This document shows, piece by piece, positions 9,351 through 19,695 of a DNA stretch of 36,312 nucleotides. The notes beneath the pieces are model-generated. The model was not told the DNA's origin, did not search any database, and was given only the letters and a program-made list of their open reading frames with translations. Within the stretch, counting starts at the first letter, position 1; every line of letters starts with the position of its first letter. A program made the position numbers and the translations under genes. This stretch comes from Desertifilum sp. SIO1I2. GTDB lineage: Bacteria > Cyanobacteriota > Cyanobacteriia > Cyanobacteriales > Desertifilaceae. Location: positions 1-36,312 of the forward strand of contig JAAHGE010000001.1 in the NCBI GenBank assembly GCA_010672635.1. Direction: 5' to 3'.

Positions 9351-12300
9351 ATGAATCAGACGACCATTCCTGCACCCGTGCAACACATGTTGCCAGACCT
9401 CGTCGAGATTCAGCGGGCAAGCTTCCGCTGGTTTCTAGAAGAAGGACTGATCGAGGAGCTAGATAGTTTTTCTCCCATATCCGACTATACGGGCAAGCTA
9501 GAGTTACATTTTATTGGCAAAGACTACAAACTCAAGCGTCCGAAGTACGAAGTTGACGAAGCCAAACGGCGGGATGCCACCTACGCCGTGCAAATGTACG
9601 TGCCGACTCGTCTGATTAACAAAGAAGCGGGCACTATGATCGAGCAAGAAGTCTTCATCGGCGAACTGCCGTTGATGACCGATCGCGGCACCTTTATCAT
9701 TAACGGCGCAGAGCGCGTGATCGTCAACCAAATTGTGCGATCGCCCGGAGTCTATTACAAATCCGAAACCGACAAAAACGGTCGGCGCACCTACAACGCT
9801 TCCTTAATTCCCAACCGAGGCGCGTGGCTAAAATTTGAAACCGACAAAAACGACCTCGTTTGGGTGCGGATCGACAAAACTCGCAAACTCTCCGCCCAAG
9901 TCCTGCTCAAAGCCTTGGGACTGAGTACCAACGAAATTCTCGACGCCCTCCGCCACCCCGACTACTTCCAAAAAACCATCGACAAAGAAGGCGACTACTC
10001 CGACGAAGACGCCTTAATGGAACTGTACCGCAAATTGCGACCGGGCGAACCCCCTACCGTCACCGGCGGCGCGCAGTTACTCGAATCGCGCTTTTTTGAC
10101 CCCAAACGTTACGACCTCGGCAAAGTCGGGCGGTACAAACTCAACAAAAAACTGCACCTCAACGTTCCGGAAACCAAACGCGTCCTCACCCCAGAAGATA
10201 TCCTCTCGGCGATCGACTACCTGATCAACCTCGAATACGATATCGGCAGCATCGATGATATCGACCACTTGGGAAACCGTCGCGTCCGTTCCGTGGGCGA
10301 ACTCCTGCAAAACCAAGTCCGCGTCGGCTTGAACCGTCTAGAACGGATTATCCGCGAACGGATGACCGTTTCCGACGCCGAACACCTGACCCCCACCTCC
10401 CTGGTTAACCCCAAACCCTTGGTGGCAGCCATTAAGGAATTCTTTGGTTCATCGCAACTATCCCAGTTCATGGATCAAACCAACCCCTTAGCAGAATTAA
10501 CCCACAAGCGCCGCCTCTCCGCCCTAGGGCCGGGCGGTCTTACGCGGGAACGCGCTGGGTTTGCCGTCCGCGACATTCACCCCTCTCACTACGGGCGGAT
10601 TTGTCCGATTGAAACCCCTGAAGGACCTAACGCCGGGTTAATTGGCTCCCTAGCAACCCATGCTCGCGTCAACCAATATGGGTTTATCGAAACCCCATTT
10701 TATCCGGTGGAAACAGGTCGCGTTTTGCGCGATCGCCTTCCCGCCTACATGACCGCAGACGAAGAAGACGACCTGCGCGTTGCTCCCGGTGACATCCCCA
10801 CCGACGAAGCGGGCAAAATCCTAGGGGACATCATCCCCGTTCGCTACCGGCAGGAATTCACCACCACCAGCCCCGACCAAGTGGACTACGTGGCGGTTTC
10901 CCCAGTGCAAATTATCTCCGTTGCTACCTCCTTGATCCCCTTCCTGGAGCATGATGATGCTAACCGGGCGCTGATGGGTTCTAACATGCAACGTCAAGCC
11001 GTTCCCCTGCTCAAGCCCGAACGCCCCCTTGTAGGAACCGGACTAGAAGCCCAAGCTGCCAGAGACTCCGGGATGGTGATTATCTCCAAATACGACGGCG
11101 AAGTCACCTACGTGGATGCGACGCAAATTCGCGTCAGAACGGCACGCAAAGACGACGAATCCCCCTCAGCCACCCCGGAAGAGATCGCCTACGAAGTCCA
11201 GAAGTATCAGCGGTCGAACCAAGATACTTGCTTGAACCAACGCCCCATCGTTCGCGTTGGCGACAAAGTGAAATCGGGTCAAGTGCTGGCGGATGGTTCG
11301 GCGACTGAAGGCGGCGAACTTGCCCTCGGTCAAAACATCCTCGTTGCCTATATGCCTTGGGAAGGCTACAACTACGAAGACGCGATTTTGATTTCCGAAC
11401 GGTTGGTGTACGACGATATCTACACCTCCATTCACATTGAGAAATACGAAATCGAAGCGCGTCAAACTAAACTCGGCCCTGAAGAAATTACCCGCGAAAT
11501 TCCCAACGTTGGGGAAGACGCCTTGCGCCAACTCGATGAAGACGGCATTATCCGCATCGGCGCTTGGGTAGAAGCGGGCGATATCTTGGTGGGGAAAGTC
11601 ACGCCTAAAGGCGAATCGGATCAACCTCCAGAAGAAAAACTCCTGCGAGCCATCTTCGGGGAAAAAGCCAGAGACGTGCGCGATAACAGCTTGCGCGTTC
11701 CCAACGGCGAAAAAGGTCGCGTTGTTGACGTGCGGGTGTTTACTCGCGAACAAGGCGACGAACTGCCCCCCGGTGCCAACATGGTCGTCCGCGTCTATGT
11801 GGCTCAGAAGCGGAAAATCCAAGTTGGGGATAAAATGGCGGGTCGCCACGGCAATAAGGGGATTATCTCTCGGATTCTGCCGATTGAAGATATGCCCTAT
11901 TTACCTGATGGCAGACCTGTGGATATCGTCCTCAACCCCCTGGGCGTGCCTTCGCGGATGAACGTCGGTCAAGTCTTTGAATGTCTCTTGGGCTGGGCGG
12001 GCGAAAATCTGGAAAAACGCTTTAAGGTGGTGCCGTTTGATGAAATGCACGGCGACCAAATGTCCCGCGAAACCGTACATGGCAAGCTTCAACAAGCTGC
12101 CGATGAGACGGGTTATGACTGGTTATTTAACTCCGATCATCCCGGTAAAACCCAAGTGTTTGACGGTCGCACTGGCGAACCGTTCGATCGACCCGTGACC
12201 GTAGGTAAAGCTTATATGCTGAAACTGGTTCACTTGGTTGACGATAAGATTCACGCCCGTTCCACCGGTCCTTACTCGCTAGTGACGCAGCAACCCTTGG

Positions 12301-12683
12301 GCGGTAAAGCCCAACAGGGCGGACAGCGCTTTGGGGAAATGGAAGTTTGGGCCCTAGAAGCGTTCGGGGCAGCGTATACCCTGCAAGAGTTGTTGACGGT
12401 GAAATCCGACGACATGCAAGGGCGCAACGAAGCCTTAAATGCCATTGTTAAAGGGAAGGCGATTCCCCGTCCGGGTACGCCAGAATCCTTTAAGGTGTTG
12501 ATGCGCGAATTGCAATCGCTGTGTCTGGATATTGCGGTTCATAAGGTAGAAACGCGAGAAGATGGCACCGCCGGGGATGTGGAAGTCGATTTGATGGCTG
12601 ACGTGAACTCGAAGCGATCGCCAAACCGTCCCACCTACGAATCCATTACCCCAGAAGAGTTAGGCGTCGAAGAAGAAGACTAA
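9351..12683 (+). CDS. rpoB: DNA-directed RNA polymerase subunit beta
   Basis: ~1110 aa; [33 protein letters not shown]..., [46 protein letters not shown] at 9351 preferred to 9321. Confidence 0.99.
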   Translation: MNQTTIPAPVQHMLPDLVEIQRASFRWFLEEGLIEELDSFSPISDYTGKLELHFIGKDYKLKRPKYEVDEAKRRDATYAVQMYVPTRLINKEAGTMIEQEVFIGELPLMTDRGTFIINGAERVIVNQIVRSPGVYYKSETDKNGRRTYNASLIPNRGAWLKFETDKNDLVWVRIDKTRKLSAQVLLKALGLSTNEILDALRHPDYFQKTIDKEGDYSDEDALMELYRKLRPGEPPTVTGGAQLLESRFFDPKRYDLGKVGRYKLNKKLHLNVPETKRVLTPEDILSAIDYLINLEYDIGSIDDIDHLGNRRVRSVGELLQNQVRVGLNRLERIIRERMTVSDAEHLTPTSLVNPKPLVAAIKEFFGSSQLSQFMDQTNPLAELTHKRRLSALGPGGLTRERAGFAVRDIHPSHYGRICPIETPEGPNAGLIGSLATHARVNQYGFIETPFYPVETGRVLRDRLPAYMTADEEDDLRVAPGDIPTDEAGKILGDIIPVRYRQEFTTTSPDQVDYVAVSPVQIISVATSLIPFLEHDDANRALMGSNMQRQAVPLLKPERPLVGTGLEAQAARDSGMVIISKYDGEVTYVDATQIRVRTARKDDESPSATPEEIAYEVQKYQRSNQDTCLNQRPIVRVGDKVKSGQVLADGSATEGGELALGQNILVAYMPWEGYNYEDAILISERLVYDDIYTSIHIEKYEIEARQTKLGPEEITREIPNVGEDALRQLDEDGIIRIGAWVEAGDILVGKVTPKGESDQPPEEKLLRAIFGEKARDVRDNSLRVPNGEKGRVVDVRVFTREQGDELPPGANMVVRVYVAQKRKIQVGDKMAGRHGNKGIISRILPIEDMPYLPDGRPVDIVLNPLGVPSRMNVGQVFECLLGWAGENLEKRFKVVPFDEMHGDQMSRETVHGKLQQAADETGYDWLFNSDHPGKTQVFDGRTGEPFDRPVTVGKAYMLKLVHLVDDKIHARSTGPYSLVTQQPLGGKAQQGGQRFGEMEVWALEAFGAAYTLQELLTVKSDDMQGRNEALNAIVKGKAIPRPGTPESFKVLMRELQSLCLDIAVHKVETREDGTAGDVEVDLMADVNSKRSPNRPTYESITPEELGVEEED

Positions 12684-12697
12684 GCGCATTACAACCC

Positions 12698-12722
12698 CAA
12701 GGGGGATAATAACTCCCCCTTG
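12698..12722. other. rpoB-rpoC1 intercistronic stem-loop
   Basis: CAAGGGGGA-taataac-TCCCCCTTG, 9 bp perfect stem, 15 nt after the rpoB stop. Confidence 0.4.
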
Positions 12723-12819
12723 CCTCTACCCGTTTGCTCATTGACGACCGCCCGCGCCTAAGTCTTTTTTCCTTTGAGTCAGAGCGTTCCCCAACAGCAA
12801 GAGTGAATTGAGAATTTCC

Positions 12820-14694
12820 ATGAGAAATCAGCTAGAACAGCGTTTCGACTATGTAAAAATTGGTATTGCCTCTCCGGAGCGAATTCGGCAGTGGGGAGAA
12901 AGAACCCTTCCCAACGGTACGGTTGTGGGAGAAGTGACTAAACCGGAAACCATTAACTACCGGACGTTAAAGCCGGAAATGGACGGTTTATTTTGCGAAC
13001 GCATCTTTGGCCCGGCGAAAGATTGGGAATGCCATTGCGGCAAGTATAAGCGGGTCAGACACCGGGGAATTGTCTGCGAACGCTGTGGCGTTGAAGTCAC
13101 TGAATCGCGGGTGCGGCGTCACCGTATGGGCTATATTAAGCTGGCTGCACCAGTTACCCATGTTTGGTACCTCAAAGGCATTCCGAGTTATATGTCGATT
13201 CTGCTAGATATGCCCCTGCGGGATGTCGAGCAAATCGTTTACTTTAACGCTTACGTAGTGTTGAATCCGGGCAATGTTTCGGATCTCAGCTACAAGCAAT
13301 TGCTCAACGAAGACCAATGGATGGAAATTGAGGATCAGCTTTATAGCGAAGATTCTCAAATGGAAGGGGTCGAAGTTGGCATTGGCGCTGAAGCCTTAGA
13401 ACGCCTGCTTGCTGATATTAATTTAGAGGAAGAAGCAGAAAAGCTCCGCGAAGAAATTGCTACGGCAAAAGGACAGAAGCGCGCCAAGTTGATTAAACGC
13501 TTGCGCGTGATTGACAACTTTGTGGCAACGGGTGCGAAACCGGAATGGATGGTGCTGAATGTTCTTCCGGTCATTCCCCCCGACTTGCGCCCAATGGTAC
13601 AGCTTGATGGCGGCCGGTTTGCTACTAGCGACTTAAATGACCTCTACCGTCGCGTCATTAACCGGAATAATCGTCTGGCCCGACTTCAGGAAATTCTCGC
13701 CCCCGAAATTATCGTCCGTAACGAAAAGCGGATGTTGCAAGAAGCCGTTGATGCTTTGATTGATAACGGCCGTCGGGGTCGAACGGTGGTGGGGGCAAAC
13801 AACCGCCCGCTGAAATCGCTCTCCGATATTATTGAAGGGAAGCAAGGTCGTTTCCGGCAAAACCTGCTCGGAAAACGGGTAGACTACTCCGGTCGTTCTG
13901 TGATTGTGGTGGGGCCAAAGCTGAAGATTCACCAGTGCGGTTTGCCTCGCGAAATGGCGATTGAACTGTTTCAGCCGTTTGTGATTCATCGCTTAATCCG
14001 TCAAGGATTGGTTAATAATATCAAGGCCGCGAAGAAGTTAATTCAACGGGGCGATTCTAGCGTGTGGGATGTTCTAGAAGAAGTGATTGAAGGACACCCC
14101 GTGATGCTGAACCGCGCGCCGACGCTGCACCGTTTGGGGATTCAAGCGTTTGAACCCATTCTGGTAGAAGGTCGTGCGATTCAATTGCATCCCCTGGTTT
14201 GTCCGGCATTTAACGCGGACTTCGACGGCGACCAAATGGCAGTTCACGTCCCCTTATCGCTAGAAGCCCAAGCTGAAGCGAGATTGTTGATGTTAGCCTC
14301 GAATAATATTCTGTCTCCGGCAACCGGGCGACCGATTGTTATGCCAAGCCAAGATATGGTTTTGGGCTGTTATTACTTGACCGCAGAAAACCAGAAGGCA
14401 GAAAGAGGGATCAATCGCTATTTTGCCTCGCTAGATGATGCGATCGTGGCTTACGAGCAGCAACAAGTGGATTTACATGCCTATATCTGGGTGCGCTTTG
14501 ATGGTCAGGTTGAATCGGATGAGGCGGATTTGAACCCTTTACAAACCGAAGAGTTAGGCGATGGGACGGTGACAAAAATCTATAAATACCGCCGCCGTCG
14601 CGAAGATGCAGAGGGAAATTTAATTTCTCAGTATATTCGGACAACGCCTGGACGGATTATTTTCAACAAGACGATTCAAGACGCTCTTGCCTAA
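12820..14694 (+). CDS. rpoC1: DNA-directed RNA polymerase subunit gamma (beta' N-terminal portion, cyanobacterial split)
   Basis: 624 aa from ATG 12820; zinc-binding [23 protein letters not shown], catalytic [16 protein letters not shown]. Confidence 0.98.
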   Translation: MRNQLEQRFDYVKIGIASPERIRQWGERTLPNGTVVGEVTKPETINYRTLKPEMDGLFCERIFGPAKDWECHCGKYKRVRHRGIVCERCGVEVTESRVRRHRMGYIKLAAPVTHVWYLKGIPSYMSILLDMPLRDVEQIVYFNAYVVLNPGNVSDLSYKQLLNEDQWMEIEDQLYSEDSQMEGVEVGIGAEALERLLADINLEEEAEKLREEIATAKGQKRAKLIKRLRVIDNFVATGAKPEWMVLNVLPVIPPDLRPMVQLDGGRFATSDLNDLYRRVINRNNRLARLQEILAPEIIVRNEKRMLQEAVDALIDNGRRGRTVVGANNRPLKSLSDIIEGKQGRFRQNLLGKRVDYSGRSVIVVGPKLKIHQCGLPREMAIELFQPFVIHRLIRQGLVNNIKAAKKLIQRGDSSVWDVLEEVIEGHPVMLNRAPTLHRLGIQAFEPILVEGRAIQLHPLVCPAFNADFDGDQMAVHVPLSLEAQAEARLLMLASNNILSPATGRPIVMPSQDMVLGCYYLTAENQKAERGINRYFASLDDAIVAYEQQQVDLHAYIWVRFDGQVESDEADLNPLQTEELGDGTVTKIYKYRRRREDAEGNLISQYIRTTPGRIIFNKTIQDALA

Positions 14695-14902
14695 CTGGGC
14701 AAGCGATGGGTAGGGCAACCGACTAATTAATTTAGGGGGTTGCCTCCAGAAGCGCTCTTTTCTGCCACCAGATGGCGATTCGATCCCTTCGGGAATCGCG
14801 CTGAACAACTCATCGCCGCTCATCCTTGAATCGTCAAGCAGCCCCAAGCGCAGCAGGCTGCAAGGGTACCTATAGATCGAGCGCGCTTCCCAAGAGTGCC
14901 AA

Positions 14903-17900
14903 TTGACAACGGATTACAGACAAATGACAGATAAACTGATTTTTCGGAATCGGGTCGTTGATAAAGGTCAACTGAAGAAGCTAATCGCCTGGGCTTTTAC
15001 CCATTATGGAACGGCACGGACTGCCCAAATGGCAGACGACCTCAAAGAGTTGGGTTTCCACTATGCAACGAGAGCAGGCGTTTCGATTAGCGTTGATGAC
15101 TTGCAGGTGCCGCCGTCTAAACGGCAGTTGCTAGAAGCGGCTGAAGCTCAAATTCGGACGACAGAAGCGCGGTACACGCGAGGCGAAATTACTGAGGTTG
15201 AGCGGTTCCAACGGGTTATTGATACCTGGAATAGTACCAGCGAAGCGCTCAAAGATGAAGTGGTGCGCTATTTCCGGGCAACCGATCCGCTGAACTCTGT
15301 GTACATGATGGCATTTTCTGGGGCGCGAGGCAATATTTCCCAGGTGCGGCAGTTGGTGGGGATGCGCGGTTTGATGGCTGACCCTCAAGGGGAAATTATT
15401 GACTTACCGATTAAGACCAATTTCCGGGAAGGGCTAACCGTTACGGAGTATATTATTTCTTCTTACGGGGCCCGGAAGGGGTTGGTCGATACGGCGCTGA
15501 GAACGGCGGATTCGGGTTACTTGACGCGGCGTTTGGTGGATGTTTCCCAGGATGTAATTATCCGGGAAATTGATTGCGGGACGACGCGCGGGATTCCGGT
15601 ACAGCCAATGCGCGATGGCGATCGCGTTTTGATTCCCCTCAAAGACCGCCTGTTGGGTCGCGTTCTAGCGGAAGATGCAATCGATCCGCGCACGGGTGAG
15701 GTGTTGAGCGTCGAGATTGATGGGGTGACAGTGGTTGCCAGACGCAATCAAGATATTTGCGATGAGTTAGCGATCGCGATTGGTCAAGCGGGGATTGAGC
15801 AAGTGATGGTGCGATCGCCCCTAACTTGCGAAGCCGCGCGTTCGGTGTGCCAGCACTGCTATGGCTGGAGTTTGGCTCACGCCAAGATGGTCGATTTAGG
15901 CGAAGCTGTCGGCATTATCGCCGCTCAATCGATTGGCGAACCCGGTACCCAGCTCACCATGCGGACGTTCCACACAGGGGGCGTTTTCGCCGGGGCAGCG
16001 CGGCAAATCCTCGCTCCCTGTAATGGCACCATTCGTTTTGAAAAACTGAAAACTCGCAAAGTCCGCAACGTGCGCGGCGAGGAAGAATTGTTTGTCGATT
16101 CGGCAGGGGCCAAGCTGATCTTGATGGTGAGCGAATCCTCTGGAACCGCTACCACTAAAGGTGCGAGCGATCCCGCCGACGGCAAACTCTCCACCGTGAA
16201 CCGCCACGAAATTCCCATCCCAATGGGGGCAACCCTGCTCGTCAAAGATGGCAGCGAAGTCACCGCCGGTCAATTGCTCGTCAACGTGCCGTCCTCTAGT
16301 CGGAACGTGCAGCGGAGTACCGAAAAAGCCACTAAAGACGTGGCCACCGACTTGGCCGGGGAAGTCCAATTTGCGGATATTCTGCCAGAAGAAAAGCGCG
16401 ATCGCCAAGGCAACACCACCCGAATTGCACGCGGCGGCGGCTTGATCTGGATTCTCTCTGGGGAAGTTTACAACCTACCCCCAGGAGCCGAACCCGTCGT
16501 TAAAAACGGCTCAAAAGTCGAAACCAACTCCGTTCTGGCTGAAACCAACATCCGTACCGAACACGGCGGGATCGTCCGTCTGTTAGGAGAACCCGAACCT
16601 GGTAAGAGCGGTCGCGAAATCGAAATTATCACCGCTAGCGTTCTGCTCGATCAAGCCCGCGTTGAAGTTAGCTCCACCCAAGGCAAAGAGCAATACATTA
16701 TTGTCTCCTCTGAAAATCAGCGCTTCTCTCTAAAAGCCACTCCCGGTACCAAAGTCACCAACAACCAAGTGGTGGCAGAACTGATTGACGATACCTACCG
16801 CACCAGCACAGGTGGCATCATCAAATACGCCGGAGTGGAAGCCAAACGCGGCAAAGCCAAACAAGGCTACGAAGTCACCCAAGGCGGCACCCTGCTGTGG
16901 ATTCCCGAAGAAAGCCACGAAGTGAACAAGGACATCTCCTTGTTGATGGTGGAAGACGGGCAATTTGTCGAAGCCGGAACTGAAGTGGTAAAAGACATCT
17001 TCTGCCAAAGCAGCGGCGTTGTCGAAGTTACCCAGAAAAACGATATTCTTCGAGAAATCGTGATCAAACCGGGCGACCTGCACATGATCGAACCGGGCGA
17101 CCAAAACGTTCCCAAAGAAGAAAGCATCGTTCATCCCGGTGAAGAAGTCCTCAGCGGCATTACCTTCAACGAACTGCGCTACGTGGAATCGGTCGAAACG
17201 CCAGAAGGCCCGGCCATCCTCTTCCGGCCCGTTACGGAGTTCCACGTTCCCGACGAACCGAGCGTTCCTTCTCAAGAATCGTCTCAAGACAACGGCGGTT
17301 TAATTCGCCTGCGAGCCGTTCAGCGCCTCTCTTATAAAGATGGCGAGCGCGTCAAATCAGTAGAAGGATTAGAACTCCTGCGGACGCAACTGGTTCTAGA
17401 ACTCGATAAAACGGCTTTAAACGAAACTGGAGAAGGAGAAACAGAACGGGCGGTTCCAGCAACCACCAAAGAGTCTCGCTCTTCCATCGACTTAGCCGCA
17501 GACATCGAACTGATTCCCGATCCAGACGATCCGGACAGCCGTCGCTTGCAGTTAGTGATTTTAGAATCGCTGATTATTCGTCGCGATGTGGCTGCTGACC
17601 CCACCCAAGGCAGCACCAACACCCGCCTGCTGGTGAGCGATGGCGAACAAATCGATCCGGGTGCTGTGGTTGCTCGTACCGAAATCCTGTGTAAGGAAGC
17701 GGGCGAAGTGCGCGGGATTAAAGAAGGGGGTGAAGCAGTTCGTCGGGTTCTGATCGTTCGCAGCGCCGATTTGATTACCATTGACACCCAAGGCAACAAA
17801 CCGACGGCAAACAAGGGCGACCTATTGGTGGCTGGCTTGAATGAAGTGGCACCAGGCGTTAGCCTATCGGAATCCGGTCTAGTGGTGAAGGTTGAAGACA

Positions 17901-18942
17901 ACCAAGTGACGCTGCGGATTGCCCGTCCTTACCGCGTGTCGCCTGGAGCCATCTTACATATTGATGATGGCGACTTGGTACAGCGGGGCGATAACCTAGT
18001 GTTGCTGGTGTTTGAACGGGCGAAAACTGGGGACATCATCCAAGGTTTGCCTCGGATTGAAGAACTGCTAGAAGCTCGCAAACCCAAGGAAGCTTGCGTT
18101 TTGGCAGAACGTCCGGGGATTGCTCAAGTCATCTACAGCGAGGATGAAAGCGTCTCGGTGAAGGTGATGGAAGAAGACGGGACGCTGACCGATTATCCGC
18201 TAACACCGGGACAAAATGCGATCTTGCTCGATGGGTCGCAAGTGGCGGCGGCGCAACCGCTATCGGATGGCCCGGCGAACCCCCACCAAATTCTGGAAAT
18301 TTTCTTCCGCCTGCATCGCTCAATGGGTCAAAGCGACCATGAGGCAGCCTTAGCTGGTTTGCAACAGGTGCAAACCTTCTTGGTCAACGAGGTGCAATCG
18401 GTTTATCAATCGCAAGGGATTGATATTTCTGACAAACACATTGAGGTGATTGTCCGCCAGATGACTTCTAAGGCGCGGGTGGATGATGGGGGCGATACCA
18501 CGATGCTTCCGGGCGAACTGGTGGAACTCTACCAGGTTCAGCAGGTGAATGAAGCAATGGCGATTACTGGAGGTGCGCCTGCTAGTTACGAACCCGTGCT
18601 GTTAGGGATTACGAAGGCGTCCTTGAATACGGATAGCTTTATCTCGGCGGCGAGTTTCCAAGAAACAACGCGGGTTCTGACGGAAGCGGCGATTGAAGGT
18701 AAGTCGGATTGGTTGCGCGGCCTGAAGGAAAACGTGATCATCGGACGCTTGATTCCTGCGGGAACGGGCTTCAATGCTTACGAAGAACCGGCTCCAACGC
18801 TGGATGATATGGGTGGGGATTATCCCGGCTTTAATGAGTATGAGGACGATCTCAAGGATGTGGTGCTTGACGATCGCACGGCTCGTTCCTATCGTCTAGA
18901 TGGCGGTTTCGATAACTTTGCGCGCGGCCCGGTTATGTACGG
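14903..18942 (+). CDS. rpoC2: DNA-directed RNA polymerase subunit beta'' (C-terminal portion of beta'); authentic rpoC2 part of a longer chimeric ORF (14903..19327)
   Basis: [53 protein letters not shown]..., [88 protein letters not shown]. Continuity is lost after about [20 protein letters not shown] (18.90-18.94 kb). The end coordinate is approximate and no stop codon lies there. Confidence 0.9.
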
Positions 18943-19113
18943 CCCGATCTCAAGGTCGGCATTTGCGGCGAACATGGCGGCGATCCGGCTTCGGTCGCCT
19001 TCTGTCACGAGGTCAATCTCGATTACGTGTCCTGCTCGCCGTTCCGCACGCCGATCGCGCGGCTTGCGGCGGCGCGGGCCGCGCTCGGCAAGGAAGTCGC
19101 AAGCCAGGCCTGA
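18940..19113 (+). pseudogene. ppdK: C-terminal fragment of pyruvate, phosphate dikinase (57 aa + stop), out of frame with the rpoC2 ORF
   Basis: Frame at 18940: [57 protein letters not shown]. Contains the PPDK catalytic-Cys motif CGEHGGDP and terminal YVSCSP(F/Y)[10 protein letters not shown]. Much more GC-rich than flanks; looks proteobacterial. Confidence 0.88.
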
Positions 19114-19168
19114 TCCGTCGGTTCCGGCGAGCGCTACCGGGGGCCCGCTATCGGGTCAAACGGCGGGC

Positions 19169-19327
19169 ACCACCAAACCCATTGGTAAAGGAACCGGAAT
19201 TGGGCTAGCGATTAGCCATCAGATTATTGTTGAAAAACATAAAGGAAAACTCAGTTGCGAGTCTTCTGCGGATTGCGGCGCTGAGTTTAAGATTGAAATT
19301 CCAATTCAAGCCGAAGTTAAACCTTAG
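19169..19327 (+). pseudogene. C-terminal tail of a sensor histidine kinase (HATPase_c G2 box to end), in frame with the rpoC2 ORF
   Basis: [52 protein letters not shown], typical HATPase end; no H-box or N-box upstream. Confidence 0.85.
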
Positions 19328-19695
19328 CGCCCATCTCGATCTCTACTGTGGGAATTAGAGCGATCGCGCCATTTAGCCTAACACAGCTCAGAGCGCGCGA
19401 TCGCCGATCGGACTCTCCATCCGCTTTTTATGCGAGAAATGAAACAAAACTACAAGCATATTTACTAAGTATGTAGCTTTGTATCACTTCTTGGAGTTTC
19501 TAGGATTTCCTCCCCAGAGTAGGGAATTCTATCTAAAAGAAGATGCATTCTCAGCCAACAGTTTTCTGTTGGGCGGGAATATCGAGGTTTACTCATTCTC
19601 GCTTCACCAAGCTCAATCTGACTGTCTTTTGCTTCCTCCCTGAGAATTTCATCGGTTCAGCTTAAGTCCCCTACACTCCCCGTTTTTTTCTAGTC

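Noticed and set aside
9504-18323. Many antisense and off-frame ORFs (60-230 aa) over rpoB, rpoC1 and rpoC2, e.g. 11166..11849 -
   Set aside because: They lie fully within strongly supported sense genes, show no recognisable domain, and are typical frame shadows of codon bias.
18900-19208. 102 aa + ORF over the chimeric region
   Set aside because: It is the third reading frame, neither the PPDK nor the rpoC2 frame; Arg/Ala-rich noise of GC-rich DNA.
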